This document shows positions 26,287-35,165 of a stretch of DNA of 64,000 bases, piece after piece. Below the pieces are notes generated by a model that did no database searches, had not been told where the DNA came from, and saw only the letters and a program-made list of their open reading frames with translations. This DNA comes from Haloarcula nitratireducens. GTDB taxonomy: Archaea; Halobacteriota; Halobacteria; Halobacteriales; Haloarculaceae. Position 1 is the first letter of the stretch; each line of letters opens with the position of its first letter. A program made the position numbers and the translations under genes. Where the stretch lies: contig NZ_RKLT01000013.1 in the NCBI RefSeq assembly GCF_019599505.1, positions 1 to 64,000 of the forward strand, read 5' to 3'.

Positions 26287-28245
26287 ATGACGAAGTCATC
26301 GGAGTTGGGGCAGCGATCTCGATTCGAGGTCGAAAATATCGGCGGGATAGACGATACAGCTGTCGAAATTCCACCCGGTGTGACGGTGCTTACCGGAAAG
26401 AATGCGACCAATCGGACCTCGTTTTTACAGGCCATTATCGCTGGGATGGGGAGCGACCGAGCGACAGTAAAAGGCGACGCTGATGAGGCGCAGGTCATTC
26501 TCATTCATGACGGGGAAACCTACGATCGGACGCTCTCACGCGATGAAGAGGGGAACGTCATCAGTACAGGCGAGGGTCTCCTTTCGGACCCAGCCGTTGC
26601 CGAACTGTTCGCGTTCCTCCTCGAGACGAATGAGGCTCGCCGAGCGGTCGCACTGGACGAAGACCTGCGCCGGCTCATCATGCGACCAGTCGATATCGAT
26701 GAACTACGAACTGAGATACGCCAGACAAATGAGGAAAAACAGGCCATCAATGACGAATTGGCGACCATCGAATCGGTGAAACGGGAACTCCCGGAGCTGG
26801 AACAACAGCGGACGGAACTCAGAGAGCGGATAGAGACGAAACGTGCAGAACTCACTGACCTCGAGACTGAAATCGATCGCAGTAGTGGCGAGATAGAAGA
26901 GACACGAAAGGAGCAGGAACGACTCGAAGACAAACTCGAAGCGTTGCGGGATCGACGTAGCGAACTCGCTACTGTCCGTGACGAAATCGACAAACAGGAA
27001 GAGAGCCTTGCAGCGCTCAAACAGGATCGAACAGAGCTACAGCGGGATCAGGATGAGCTCGACGAATCGAGCGACGACACGGAGAGAGACATCGACGCCA
27101 GACTCTCACAACTCCGTGAGGAAAAGCGCGCCAGAAATGCCGAGATAAACGACCTCCAGAGTGTCATCACCTTCAATGAAGAAATGCTTGAAGACGCCGA
27201 TAGCGCGGTCCTAAATGCCGTAGAGAAACAGCCTGAGACGATGGGGGACATTACGAACCAACTACTCGAGCGACAACAAGACGTGACCTGTTGGACCTGC
27301 GGATCGAGTGTTGAGAAAGAAGATATCGAACGGACGCTCGACCAGCTACAGACCTACCGACAGGAACAACTCGATGAGATTCGCTCGATCGAGTCCGAAC
27401 TTGAACAGTTAAAAGAGCAACAGCGGGAACAAGAACAGATGCGCAAGCGCCGGGCCGATATCGAACGCCAGCTAGCGGAGATAGACGACGAAGTCGCGGA
27501 GCGAACCGACCGGTTAGAGCAATTGCGGACGCGTCGGAGCGAGCTGACTACGGAGATAGAGACACTAGAGTCAGAGGTTGAGAGTCTTCGTGTCGAGGAT
27601 TTCGACGAGGTGCTCGAATTGCATAAGGAAGCAAATCAACTGGAGTTCGACATCGAACAGCTAGAATCCGAGTTAGAATCCGTCGCCGAGGAGATTGCTG
27701 AGAAGGAGGCGACAATTGCGGAGGCAGATGACCTACGAGAACGCCGGGAGGAACTGATGGACGAGCTCGAAGATCTGCGGACGCGCATCGACCAATTAGA
27801 GCGAGCGGCCGTCGAGCAGTTCAATACGCATATGGAGCAGGTACTCGATATTCTCGGTTACGACAACTTAGACCGAATCTGGATCGAGCGACGTACACAG
27901 GCAGACAGCGGCGGACTACCGACAGCCGAAGAGAGCACGACATTCGAACTCCACGTGGTCCGGACTACAGAAACTGGGGCTGCATACGAGGATACGATAG
28001 CACACTTGAGCGAGAGTGAGCGTGAGGTAACGGGACTGATCTTCGCGCTCGCGGGCTATCTGGTTCACGATCTCCATGAGACGGTGCCGTTCATGCTCAT
28101 GGACTCGCTGGAGGCCATCGATTCGGCCCGCATTGCCGACCTGGTCGACTATTTCGCCGAGTTCGCGGAATATCTTATCGTTGCGCTCTTACCCGAGGAT
28201 GCACAGGCATTACCGGAGTCGTACAACCGTGTCACCGATATCTGA
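26287..28245 (+). CDS. archaeal SMC-related (Sph/Rad50-like) coiled-coil ATPase, 652 aa
   Basis: A P-loop-like segment, L-T-G-K-N-A-T-N-R-T-S (about residue 37), opens the protein. A coiled coil of roughly 400 residues follows, interrupted by a zinc hook C335-W-T-C338-G-S as in Rad50. The C-terminal head has H-L-S-E-S-E-R-E-V-T-G (ABC signature-like) and P-F-M-L-M-D-S-L-E-A-I-D (Walker B). The usual GKS/T is replaced by K-N-A-T-N-R-T-S, a change seen in haloarchaeal Sph proteins. Family members act in chromosome organisation or repair and have been linked to cell shape in Haloferax. It converges with the rdfA-like gene; only five bases separate their stops. Confidence 0.88.
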   Translation: MTKSSELGQRSRFEVENIGGIDDTAVEIPPGVTVLTGKNATNRTSFLQAIIAGMGSDRATVKGDADEAQVILIHDGETYDRTLSRDEEGNVISTGEGLLSDPAVAELFAFLLETNEARRAVALDEDLRRLIMRPVDIDELRTEIRQTNEEKQAINDELATIESVKRELPELEQQRTELRERIETKRAELTDLETEIDRSSGEIEETRKEQERLEDKLEALRDRRSELATVRDEIDKQEESLAALKQDRTELQRDQDELDESSDDTERDIDARLSQLREEKRARNAEINDLQSVITFNEEMLEDADSAVLNAVEKQPETMGDITNQLLERQQDVTCWTCGSSVEKEDIERTLDQLQTYRQEQLDEIRSIESELEQLKEQQREQEQMRKRRADIERQLAEIDDEVAERTDRLEQLRTRRSELTTEIETLESEVESLRVEDFDEVLELHKEANQLEFDIEQLESELESVAEEIAEKEATIAEADDLRERREELMDELEDLRTRIDQLERAAVEQFNTHMEQVLDILGYDNLDRIWIERRTQADSGGLPTAEESTTFELHVVRTTETGAAYEDTIAHLSESEREVTGLIFALAGYLVHDLHETVPFMLMDSLEAIDSARIADLVDYFAEFAEYLIVALLPEDAQALPESYNRVTDI

Positions 28246-28250
28246 GGATA

Positions 28251-28859
28251 TTAACCGCAATCACAACCACCCTCGTCAAGCAGTTCTTCGATACTGTACT
28301 GGGAGCCACAGGACTCACAGAAGACGTTGACACCCACGAACATCCGGAAGGTGCCGAGATCGATTCGGTCCGTATCCCGCAGGCGTTCAAGCTTCTCTCG
28401 GCTGACTGCCTCAGTCCGGGTAATGAGTCGTTCTAATCGTTCCTGCTCCTTGGCTATCTGCTCGCTGTCTTCGGTCTGTTCGTAGCTCGCACCGCGGACG
28501 TTCTGGAGGTATCCCCGGATGGCCTGATAGGTGACGAAGTCGTCAGTGACTTCATCGATGTCGATACCGTGCTGTTCGAGATCACGTCGGGCCTCCGTCG
28601 CGCGCCCAGCACTCACCTCATCATCGTCAAGGAGTTCGTAGTATGACTCGACGTCACTGTCGACAGCACTCATTCCGTGGTCGCGCATCTGCGTCCGCAG
28701 TAGTTCCTCGTTGAACAGGGTCGCCAAGTCCCGGAGGCTCTTGCGTTCCGCACCCTCTCCGGTCCAGTACGCTTCGAGTTCCGCGCCGAACCCATCGAGT
28801 TCGTATATCTCGATGAGACGCCCCACCTTCGTCGTCGGCGTGTCGTCGGATCCGCTCAT
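28251..28859 (-). CDS. RdfA-like (rod-determining factor) family protein, 202 aa
   Basis: The start M-S-G-S-D-D at 28859 is preferred; the long upstream frame is not haloarchaeal-like. The protein begins T-K-V-G-R-L-I-E-I-Y-E-L-D-G-F-G-A-E-L-E-A-Y-W, continues as an acidic helical domain and ends with a zinc knuckle, V-F-C-E-S-C-G-S-Q-Y and G-G-C-D-C-G. This resembles the family now annotated as rod-determining factor RdfA, needed for rod-shaped cells in Haloferax volcanii and found beside an sph gene there. The same pairing here supports the call, although the family has many paralogs and this one may not act on cell shape. Confidence 0.75.
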   Translation of the reverse strand: MSGSDDTPTTKVGRLIEIYELDGFGAELEAYWTGEGAERKSLRDLATLFNEELLRTQMRDHGMSAVDSDVESYYELLDDDEVSAGRATEARRDLEQHGIDIDEVTDDFVTYQAIRGYLQNVRGASYEQTEDSEQIAKEQERLERLITRTEAVSREKLERLRDTDRIDLGTFRMFVGVNVFCESCGSQYSIEELLDEGGCDCG

Positions 28860-29176
28860 ATGCGGGTGTTCTCGCATCGCGCAGTTATCAGTTCCGTCTT
28901 GGCGAATTTTGTCGATTCGTGTGCAATCTACTCGTTGACCATTGAGCTTTTCATAGGAGTCGTCGCCGAAGTTTACGGCTGAAATTAGTATTCGAATGCG
29001 GGGTACATAATCGGATCGGCGATTCGCCACTCTGCCGCCACTCTCAGCTTCCGATTGAAACGACCACCGAACTAGTAAAATAACCACCTCGCACGAGATA
29101 ACCGCTCACAAACGCACAGAATCGATGGAGCGTCGACACGAGTGTAAGCCAGAATCGACGTGCCACTATAGGCCGG
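28860..29176. other. intergenic, no gene seen
   Basis: 317 bases between the rdfA-like start and the end of a GH32 gene. It should contain the rdfA-like promoter; no other structure was recognised. Confidence 0.5.
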
Positions 29177-31201
29177 TTAGTCGAGACGCTCGAACCGCCA
29201 CTGCTGGTTATCACCGCCCCACCACTCCCACTGCATCCCGTTGGCTCCGTCGGCAGTCGAGGCGTCCTCAACATCGAGATACCAGTCGCTATTGACGTTC
29301 TGTACCCGATAGAGACCGTTCGATACTGATTCGGCTGTCCACTGTTGGTTGTCACCGCCCCACCACTCCCACTGAGTGGTGTATGCTCCCTGGTCGGTCG
29401 AGGCGTCTGCGACATCGAGTACCTTACCGCTGTGGACGTTCTCGAACCGCCAGACTCCTGACGCGACTTCGTGGGCGATCCACTTCTGGTGGTCGTACCC
29501 GAGCCAATCCCATTGCTGAACGCGGTCGCCGTCGCCTGTCCCCGCGTCTCGGACTTCGAGCGTCTTCGCGCTGTTGCTGTTCTCGATGCGGTAGGTCGCG
29601 CCGTCGATGAGTCCGGGCTCGAACCCGTAGGCCGTGAGACTCTCGAGTGTGGCGGTCCCACCGCTGGCCGTCAGCGAGGTCCCGATACTGTCTTCGTGCG
29701 GGAATATCTGGTTCGACATGTTGAACCGGCCGTCGTTACCGAAGATCTCCACGAGGCTTCGATCGACGAGGACACGGAGCTGTATCGTCCCGTCGCTCAA
29801 CGTGTCAAATGGCCCGCTGGCGACGTCTTTGTTCGTGTCGCCGAAGAACACGCCAGCGTCATTGCGGTTGAAGACGAGTTCGGTATTGACAGCGTCGTAG
29901 GTGATGCGCGTCGTCTCACTGTCGCCCTCGCGGACACCGAGGGTGATGGAATCGGCGTCACCGGGGTCGATAGTGGCGAAGAGTTCGAGGCGCTGTCCCT
30001 GTACGTTTGTTCCCGAGAGCGGGTCGTTCGCGGACGAGATCGGCTCCCCGCTCAGCGAAGCGAGTCGGTTCTCTCGAGCAGATTCGAGGGCACTGTCTGG
30101 ACGCTGGCGCGGTTCGATTGCAGTCCCCGTATCGTACAGTTCCAGGCGCTGTGGGAACGACTGTGCGCCCTTCCATCCGTTATCGGGTGTGTCCATCGCG
30201 TAGTCCCAGTGGTTCATCCACGAGAGACTCAGGCGGTCGCCGGTTGCCGGTTCGTTGTCCCACGATTGCCCGCCGTAGAAGTCACGGCCGTCGTTTGCGT
30301 ACACGGTGTTTTCGACGGTGAACGTCGTCCCGTCGAAACGCCCAATATGGTGTTCGACGTGGTCCCACTCGACGGAGATGGTCATCACCCACCGCCGCTC
30401 GCCAGTGTTCGTGACCGGAAGTTCGTAGAGGTCCGGGCACTCCCAACCAGCGCCGCCGGACTCGTAGGTACTCAGGTATGTCCAGTTCTTCAGATCGGGC
30501 GAGCGCCAGATTTCGATGCCTGCGGGATACGTTGTCCCGTCGTCCGTAGTCGAACTGACGCGAGCAATGGTCATTCGCCACTCACCGGCGGGTTCGTACC
30601 AGAACGGATTGGGATCGCGCCAGTCGTCGTGATTGGTGTTGATGACTGGATTCCCAGCGTACTTGGCGACAGTGTCGCCGCCATCAGTGCTGTAGGCGAG
30701 TCGCTGGTCCTGGGTTCCGTCGTCGTGACGGCCCGTATACATACAAACGAGCGCGTCGGTACCGAACCCCGACGTATTGTCCGCATCGATCACCGCGCCG
30801 CCGGAAAACGCCTGAACCGTGCTCGTATCCGAAATCTTTGTTCCGTGCTCTGTCCAGTTGACGAGATCCGTACTGGTTGCGTGGTCCCAGCGCCGTCGGT
30901 TTTCGCCCGCCTGATAGAACAGGTGGTACGTCCCATCGTGATACACCATCCCGTTCGGGTCGTTCATCCAACCGTCGTTCGGTGAGAAGTGATAGTCTGG
31001 GCGATAGGGTTGACCGTCGGCACTAGCGGACCCAACGAGTGAAGCGTCTTCAGAGAGGACACCGCTGAGAAGTGCCGTCGAGAGCCCCGCACCGAGACTC
31101 TTCAGGACGGTGCGTCGGCCTAACGGCGTGGCATCCTCCGTAATCGCCGAATTCGTCTGTGCTGTGCGTTGCCGAGCCGGATCGTCGATATCTCGTGTCA
31201 T
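29177..31201 (-). CDS. secreted GH32 fructan hydrolase with ricin-type lectin domain, 674 aa
   Basis: A Tat signal (L-G-R29-R30-T-V-L-K-S-L-G) directs export. The five-bladed GH32 catalytic domain follows: W-M-N-D81-P-N-G carries the nucleophile, W-R-D-P-N-P is the RDP motif and W-E-C-P-D-L carries the acid/base glutamate. The beta-sandwich module ends near residue 540 (L-V-D-R-S-L-V-E-I-F). The last 130 residues are a ricin B-like trefoil of three repeats, each ending in a Q-x-W motif (H-Q-K-W, N-Q-Q-W, N-Q-Q-W), for holding polysaccharide. GH32 enzymes cut beta-fructosidic bonds in levan, inulin or sucrose. Start M-T-R-D-I-D at 31201; an ATG 18 codons upstream is possible. Levan versus inulin preference cannot be read. 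Confidence 0.95.
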   Translation of the reverse strand: MTRDIDDPARQRTAQTNSAITEDATPLGRRTVLKSLGAGLSTALLSGVLSEDASLVGSASADGQPYRPDYHFSPNDGWMNDPNGMVYHDGTYHLFYQAGENRRRWDHATSTDLVNWTEHGTKISDTSTVQAFSGGAVIDADNTSGFGTDALVCMYTGRHDDGTQDQRLAYSTDGGDTVAKYAGNPVINTNHDDWRDPNPFWYEPAGEWRMTIARVSSTTDDGTTYPAGIEIWRSPDLKNWTYLSTYESGGAGWECPDLYELPVTNTGERRWVMTISVEWDHVEHHIGRFDGTTFTVENTVYANDGRDFYGGQSWDNEPATGDRLSLSWMNHWDYAMDTPDNGWKGAQSFPQRLELYDTGTAIEPRQRPDSALESARENRLASLSGEPISSANDPLSGTNVQGQRLELFATIDPGDADSITLGVREGDSETTRITYDAVNTELVFNRNDAGVFFGDTNKDVASGPFDTLSDGTIQLRVLVDRSLVEIFGNDGRFNMSNQIFPHEDSIGTSLTASGGTATLESLTAYGFEPGLIDGATYRIENSNSAKTLEVRDAGTGDGDRVQQWDWLGYDHQKWIAHEVASGVWRFENVHSGKVLDVADASTDQGAYTTQWEWWGGDNQQWTAESVSNGLYRVQNVNSDWYLDVEDASTADGANGMQWEWWGGDNQQWRFERLD

Positions 31202-31357
31202 GGTATCGTGAGTGGCTGCCTGCGTGTTCCTATCTAGCACGTTTCTTGCAGCCATACGACTAATACCGATGATAATTAATAATGGTTTGCCAATATTGTA
31301 CTGTAGAACTGCTGAAATGGACGATTTACCGTATTGAGTCGGTTTAATACAGTAACA

Positions 31358-31537
31358 ATGCCACCCGAGGGATATCAGACGATAACGGTCAGCGAGGAGA
31401 CGGCCGCGTTGCTCGCGGCGGTCATGGAAGAGTACAGCGTTGAAAGCAAGGCTGCCGCTGTCGATGTGGCGGCGACCATAGCACTGGAACGTGACGAAGC
31501 AGAACTGGCGCGACTGCTGGCAGAACAACTCAGTTGA
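31358..31537 (+). CDS. small hypothetical protein, 59 aa
   Basis: M-P-P-E-G-Y-Q-T-I-T-V-S-E-E-T-A-A-L-L starts a compact protein with one beta strand and two helices, a layout like ribbon-helix-helix or antitoxin-type proteins of haloarchaea. It is the only plus-strand gene between two minus-strand GH32 genes. Function unknown; DNA binding is possible. Confidence 0.6.
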   Translation: MPPEGYQTITVSEETAALLAAVMEEYSVESKAAAVDVAATIALERDEAELARLLAEQLS

Positions 31538-31628
31538 GAAAGCGAATCGACGGGGGGACGCGGAGCCGTCGGTCGCGTTGGCTGCCGTCAGACCGAGTTG
31601 CGGCGTCTTCTACAGGCGCGAATGTTGG

Positions 31629-34190
31629 TTACTGCTTCGACGGGCGCCCGTTGGAGAGCAGTGAGCGGCTGGTGGCCGACCCATCCGTCTTGACTCTGTT
31701 CTGGTGCTCGACGACCGCCTCGAATGGCAGGTCTTCGTCACCCGAGACAGTCCCATAACGTGGTTCACTGACCAGATCACTCTGTTTCCCCGAACGCGCT
31801 TCGCTGTCGAGGTGGTCCCAGATCGCCCGCATTCGATACGCGGCGAGCGACTGGAGGCGTACGTCGCCGTCAGCGTCGATACTATATCCATCGCTCGCTT
31901 CGAGTTCTGGATACACCCTCGAAACAACGAGTTCTGACTCGTTGGCGAACACCTCGATAATCGAACGGTCGACGAAGACGTGGAGATCAACCGATCCGTC
32001 GTCATTAGTCGGCACATCAACAGACCGCGTCTCTGACCGACTGTCTTTGCGCGGTCGGTCGGTCGCTGTCGAGGACGAACTGTGGTCGATGGTAAGCGTC
32101 TCTGCCTCGAAGTCATAGGTAATGGGTGTCACCTCGGTCCCGTCAGGATGTTCGAGGACATTTAGGGTCACTTCGGTCGCGCCAGCCGGTTCTATTGTCG
32201 TCTCGATTTCGACGCTATCGTAGTCAAGTTCCGAGAGCGGGCGATCCCCCTCGCCACCATTGCCGCGGGCAAGCGTGATCTCTGAGCGCGTGATCGGGTC
32301 GTACCGGTCGTCGCGGGCGTTCGCGGTTTCCTCGGTCGGCCGAATACGGAAGGTCCCGTCCTCGGCCTCCGAGAGCGTGTGGGGAATCGAGATCATCGTG
32401 TCGGCCCACCCGTCGTCGAATTCGAGGACCGGCGTTATCCAGCCAAACATTACATAGCGGTCGTCCTGTGTCTCCATTGCCTGTGGAGCATAGTACTCAC
32501 CGTGAGCAACGTACCCCTGCTCCTCAATGTCGAACTCGCCGGCCTCGGCGTCCCATGTCCCGAGGTTGTACCCGACCGTTTCGTCGGCGAAGAAGCCCAG
32601 CGACCAGTGGACCAGCGATTTGTTCTCGAAGTTGAACAGCTGTGGACACTCCCAGAACCCGACTCGGTCGCCGGTAATGGTCGTGTGGAACTCCCAGTCG
32701 TCGGTTTTCGGGTCGTCGGCTCGGAAGACGATAGCCGCGCCGACGTTCCCCTGTAGGCCGCTCCCAACAATGTGGTACCATGTCCCATCTTCCTCCCAGA
32801 TGTGGTGGTCTCTGAATCCAGCGGGATTAGCGAAGGGAACGCTTGCTTCATCACCATCGTACGGCGGGACGAACGCACCCATCGGGGGCGTATCCATCAG
32901 TGGGTTCCCGTCATACTTCTCGATATTCGTGAGATCACCGTTCGACCCCGCAGCACGACAGGGAAGTTGCTTCTGGGCGGATCCGTTGAGATGGACCTCC
33001 GGGCCGACGCCGGTATAGAAGAACAGTGCTTCATCGCCGATATTGACACCACAACCAGTGAAAATACCGAACTCACCGTGTTCGTCGGGTTCGGGAGCCA
33101 AGGCGATAGGGCGGTCTTCCCAGTGTATGAGATCGTCGCTGACTGCATGTCCCCAGTGCATGTTCCCCCAGAAGTCCCCATGGGGGTTGTGCTGATAGAA
33201 CAGGTGATAGGTTCCTTCGTACTCGACCAGCCCAGCGGGATCGTTGTTCCAATTCGCCGGCGGTGCGAAGTGATAGCGCGGCCGATACGGATTATCTGCG
33301 AGTCGTTCTCTGAGTTCGAGGAATCCCTCCTCGCCTCGTGGACGGTCCTCACCAGGCAGTCGCTTTTCAGTTCCCTGTGGGAGATACGACAGCGCGTTCG
33401 AGAGTAACTGTGTCAAATTTGCTCGATGTGCATCCTCGGTAGCATCGGTGAAGCGCACACCGGTTGCCATGCCGAGGACTGTACCCTCACCTTCGTACCA
33501 GGAGACGAACGGCTTGTGAGTTCGCGCACGCTGCCCGTCTCTGGACAGATAGGCCAGTACTTCGCCGTTCTGCGGGCTGTTCAAGCTCCAATAGAGAGTT
33601 GAATCATGGTGATCGCGCGCGTCCGTCTTCGTCGTGAACTCACGGCTGTCAAAGCCATCGAACACTGGGTGATCAGTATAGAGGTCGCGCTTCGAGAAGC
33701 CAAACGTCGACCCTTCGCTGTCGGCGGCGTCGGTGTCTGTGGGCAGTGGCTCGAACCCGAGGACAGTCACCGCTTCGAAGGCATGTTGGGTCAGTAGGAG
33801 TCCCCCACCATTCTCGACGTAAGACGCGAGTGCTGACTGTACTTGGTCGTCGTAGATGGGCGAGAACTCGTTGACACTGTGATCGCGGTGCCACCACAGG
33901 GCGTCGAACGAGTCGAGGGCGGGGGTACCACGATCTCTATCCTCGTCTCGCTCGTTGCTGTCTTCGGGCGGCCCACGACCGTTTCCAAGGTTATCCGGCG
34001 GACCGCGCTCATTTCCAACGTTATCCGGCGGCCCACGGCCGTTTCCGGGATCTTCCGGCGGACCGCGACCGGATGATCGGAGACTGTCGAGCTCGACCGT
34101 CCGGACGTTCTCTGCCGTTGATTCGAGCCACGAGAGTGCGGCGTTCTGTTCTGTCGTCAGCGTGCCTTGATGGATGAATCCGATGTTCAT
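31629..34190 (-). CDS. fusion: GATase/ThuA-like domain + GH32 fructosidase, 853 aa
   Basis: No signal peptide, so cytoplasmic. Residues 1-275 look like a class-I glutamine-amidotransferase/ThuA-type fold: N-I-G-F-I-H-Q start, W-W-H-R-D-H, Y-V-E-N-G-G-G-L-L-L-T-Q-H and G-E-G-T-V-L-G-M-A-T-G-V. Four decapeptide repeats (residues 41-80) interrupt it. The GH32 domain starts near residue 300 with W-N-N-D317-P-A-G (nucleophile; the usual WMNDPNG is altered), F-R-D-H-H (in place of RDP) and W-E-C-P-Q-L (acid/base). The tail includes F-V-D-R-S-I-I-E-V-F. It is last in an operon with 34194-35165 and 35162-37009. It probably hydrolyses imported sucrose or fructo-oligosaccharides; the N-terminal domain's role is unknown. 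Confidence 0.88.
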   Translation of the reverse strand: MNIGFIHQGTLTTEQNAALSWLESTAENVRTVELDSLRSSGRGPPEDPGNGRGPPDNVGNERGPPDNLGNGRGPPEDSNERDEDRDRGTPALDSFDALWWHRDHSVNEFSPIYDDQVQSALASYVENGGGLLLTQHAFEAVTVLGFEPLPTDTDAADSEGSTFGFSKRDLYTDHPVFDGFDSREFTTKTDARDHHDSTLYWSLNSPQNGEVLAYLSRDGQRARTHKPFVSWYEGEGTVLGMATGVRFTDATEDAHRANLTQLLSNALSYLPQGTEKRLPGEDRPRGEEGFLELRERLADNPYRPRYHFAPPANWNNDPAGLVEYEGTYHLFYQHNPHGDFWGNMHWGHAVSDDLIHWEDRPIALAPEPDEHGEFGIFTGCGVNIGDEALFFYTGVGPEVHLNGSAQKQLPCRAAGSNGDLTNIEKYDGNPLMDTPPMGAFVPPYDGDEASVPFANPAGFRDHHIWEEDGTWYHIVGSGLQGNVGAAIVFRADDPKTDDWEFHTTITGDRVGFWECPQLFNFENKSLVHWSLGFFADETVGYNLGTWDAEAGEFDIEEQGYVAHGEYYAPQAMETQDDRYVMFGWITPVLEFDDGWADTMISIPHTLSEAEDGTFRIRPTEETANARDDRYDPITRSEITLARGNGGEGDRPLSELDYDSVEIETTIEPAGATEVTLNVLEHPDGTEVTPITYDFEAETLTIDHSSSSTATDRPRKDSRSETRSVDVPTNDDGSVDLHVFVDRSIIEVFANESELVVSRVYPELEASDGYSIDADGDVRLQSLAAYRMRAIWDHLDSEARSGKQSDLVSEPRYGTVSGDEDLPFEAVVEHQNRVKTDGSATSRSLLSNGRPSKQ
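33951..34070 (-). repeat. four in-frame 30-bp tandem repeats
   Basis: Encodes four consecutive decapeptides of the form (G/E)-R-G-P-P-(D/E)-(D/N)-x-(G/S)-N within the GH32 fusion gene. The first three copies are nearly identical at DNA level; the last diverges at its end. It probably forms a flexible loop and could vary in copy number between strains. Confidence 0.85.
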
Positions 34191-34193
34191 GGA

Positions 34194-35165
34194 TTATGGG
34201 TTCCGCACGGTGAAGTCGTCGAACTCGGTTCGACAGCGCTCGCCTGCGAGCGAGACGGCCCACATGCCGACGTCCTGCACGGACGCCGCCTGTGGGACCT
34301 CGACGGTTGTCATCTCAGTGAACGTGTCGCCGTCGATGCTATACGACGCCGTGTAGCTGGCGCCGTCCTTTTCGAGGCGGAGCCACGTCGACTCCTGAGT
34401 GGTGTCGCCGTAGTAGGTCGGCGGAAATGGCGCGCCGCTGGCCGTCCCGTCGCCGTTCTGATCCCATTCTACGGAGAACCGACCGTACGCTTCGTCCCCG
34501 GGACTCGTCCCGAGTCTGTCTATGGTCTCCGGTGGCGAGACGAGGGCGCGGACCATCCCCTTGCCGCCGTCTTCGCTCGCCGGAGCGTCCATGTCGTTCC
34601 GGACGACGAGACCGCCCTTCGTGAACGGACTCGTTTGTTCCTGACTGACCACCTGAACCGTTACTGACCCACCATCCTCGAGACCGTTCGGGCGGTAGAT
34701 GGTGTTGAAGTTGTTGACACCACGCCATGCGTCGGTCCCGGTTCCCGCGATAATGATGGGATTGTCGTTCGCTCCGAGACCAAACTCACCGTCGTCGCCC
34801 TGAAACCCTCGTCCGTTCCACGTTCGGTAGCCGTCGGGAAGGGGCTTCAGGGTCAGAACAGTTTGTGACGTCCCACCGATTTCGACAGTATGTTCGCCAG
34901 CTGTCTCGACCGTATGCTCGAGTGTAATTTCGACACGTTCCATGCGCCGCCACTCCTCGACTGCCGTCCGAATTTTATCCGACTGAACTGAGACCGTTTC
35001 GCTGGCAACGGCCTCACCGTCGACAGTCAGCGTCAGATCTACGTCAGCAGGGTCACGATCGCGGTTCCAGATGCTGGCGGTCGTTTGAATGCGGTTCCAC
35101 TCGGGGAGCGACACGGTTATCGACGTGTCGCGCAGGCCGTCGGTGTAGAGTGAATCGAGTGTCAT
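34194..35165 (-). CDS. beta-sandwich protein: CARDB-like + DUF1349/LamG-like domain, 323 aa
   Basis: Residues about 10-105 form an Ig/CARDB-like domain (S-I-T-V-S-L-P-E-W, V-D-L-T-L-T-V-D-G-E, H-T-V-E-I-G-G). Residues about 130-323 look like a concanavalin-type jelly roll, with G-G-L-V-V-R-N-D, W-L-R-L-E-K-D-G, Y-S-I-D-G-D-T-F and V-G-M-W-A-V-S. Such domains often bind carbohydrate. No signal peptide is present, which is unusual for a sugar-binding sandwich. The ATG overlaps the stop of the SBP gene (ATGA), and only three bases separate its stop from the GH32 fusion gene. This places it in a three-gene operon with a fructan theme. Confidence 0.75.
   Translation of the reverse strand: MTLDSLYTDGLRDTSITVSLPEWNRIQTTASIWNRDRDPADVDLTLTVDGEAVASETVSVQSDKIRTAVEEWRRMERVEITLEHTVETAGEHTVEIGGTSQTVLTLKPLPDGYRTWNGRGFQGDDGEFGLGANDNPIIIAGTGTDAWRGVNNFNTIYRPNGLEDGGSVTVQVVSQEQTSPFTKGGLVVRNDMDAPASEDGGKGMVRALVSPPETIDRLGTSPGDEAYGRFSVEWDQNGDGTASGAPFPPTYYGDTTQESTWLRLEKDGASYTASYSIDGDTFTEMTTVEVPQAASVQDVGMWAVSLAGERCRTEFDDFTVRNP

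Noticed and set aside
29471..30985. 504-codon open frame on the plus strand
   Set aside because: It is the antisense shadow of the GH32 enzyme with full catalytic motifs; in GC-rich haloarchaeal DNA long shadow frames are common.
33951..34070. Possible CRISPR-like repeats
   Set aside because: The repeats are contiguous, in frame and without spacers; they are protein-coding tandem repeats.
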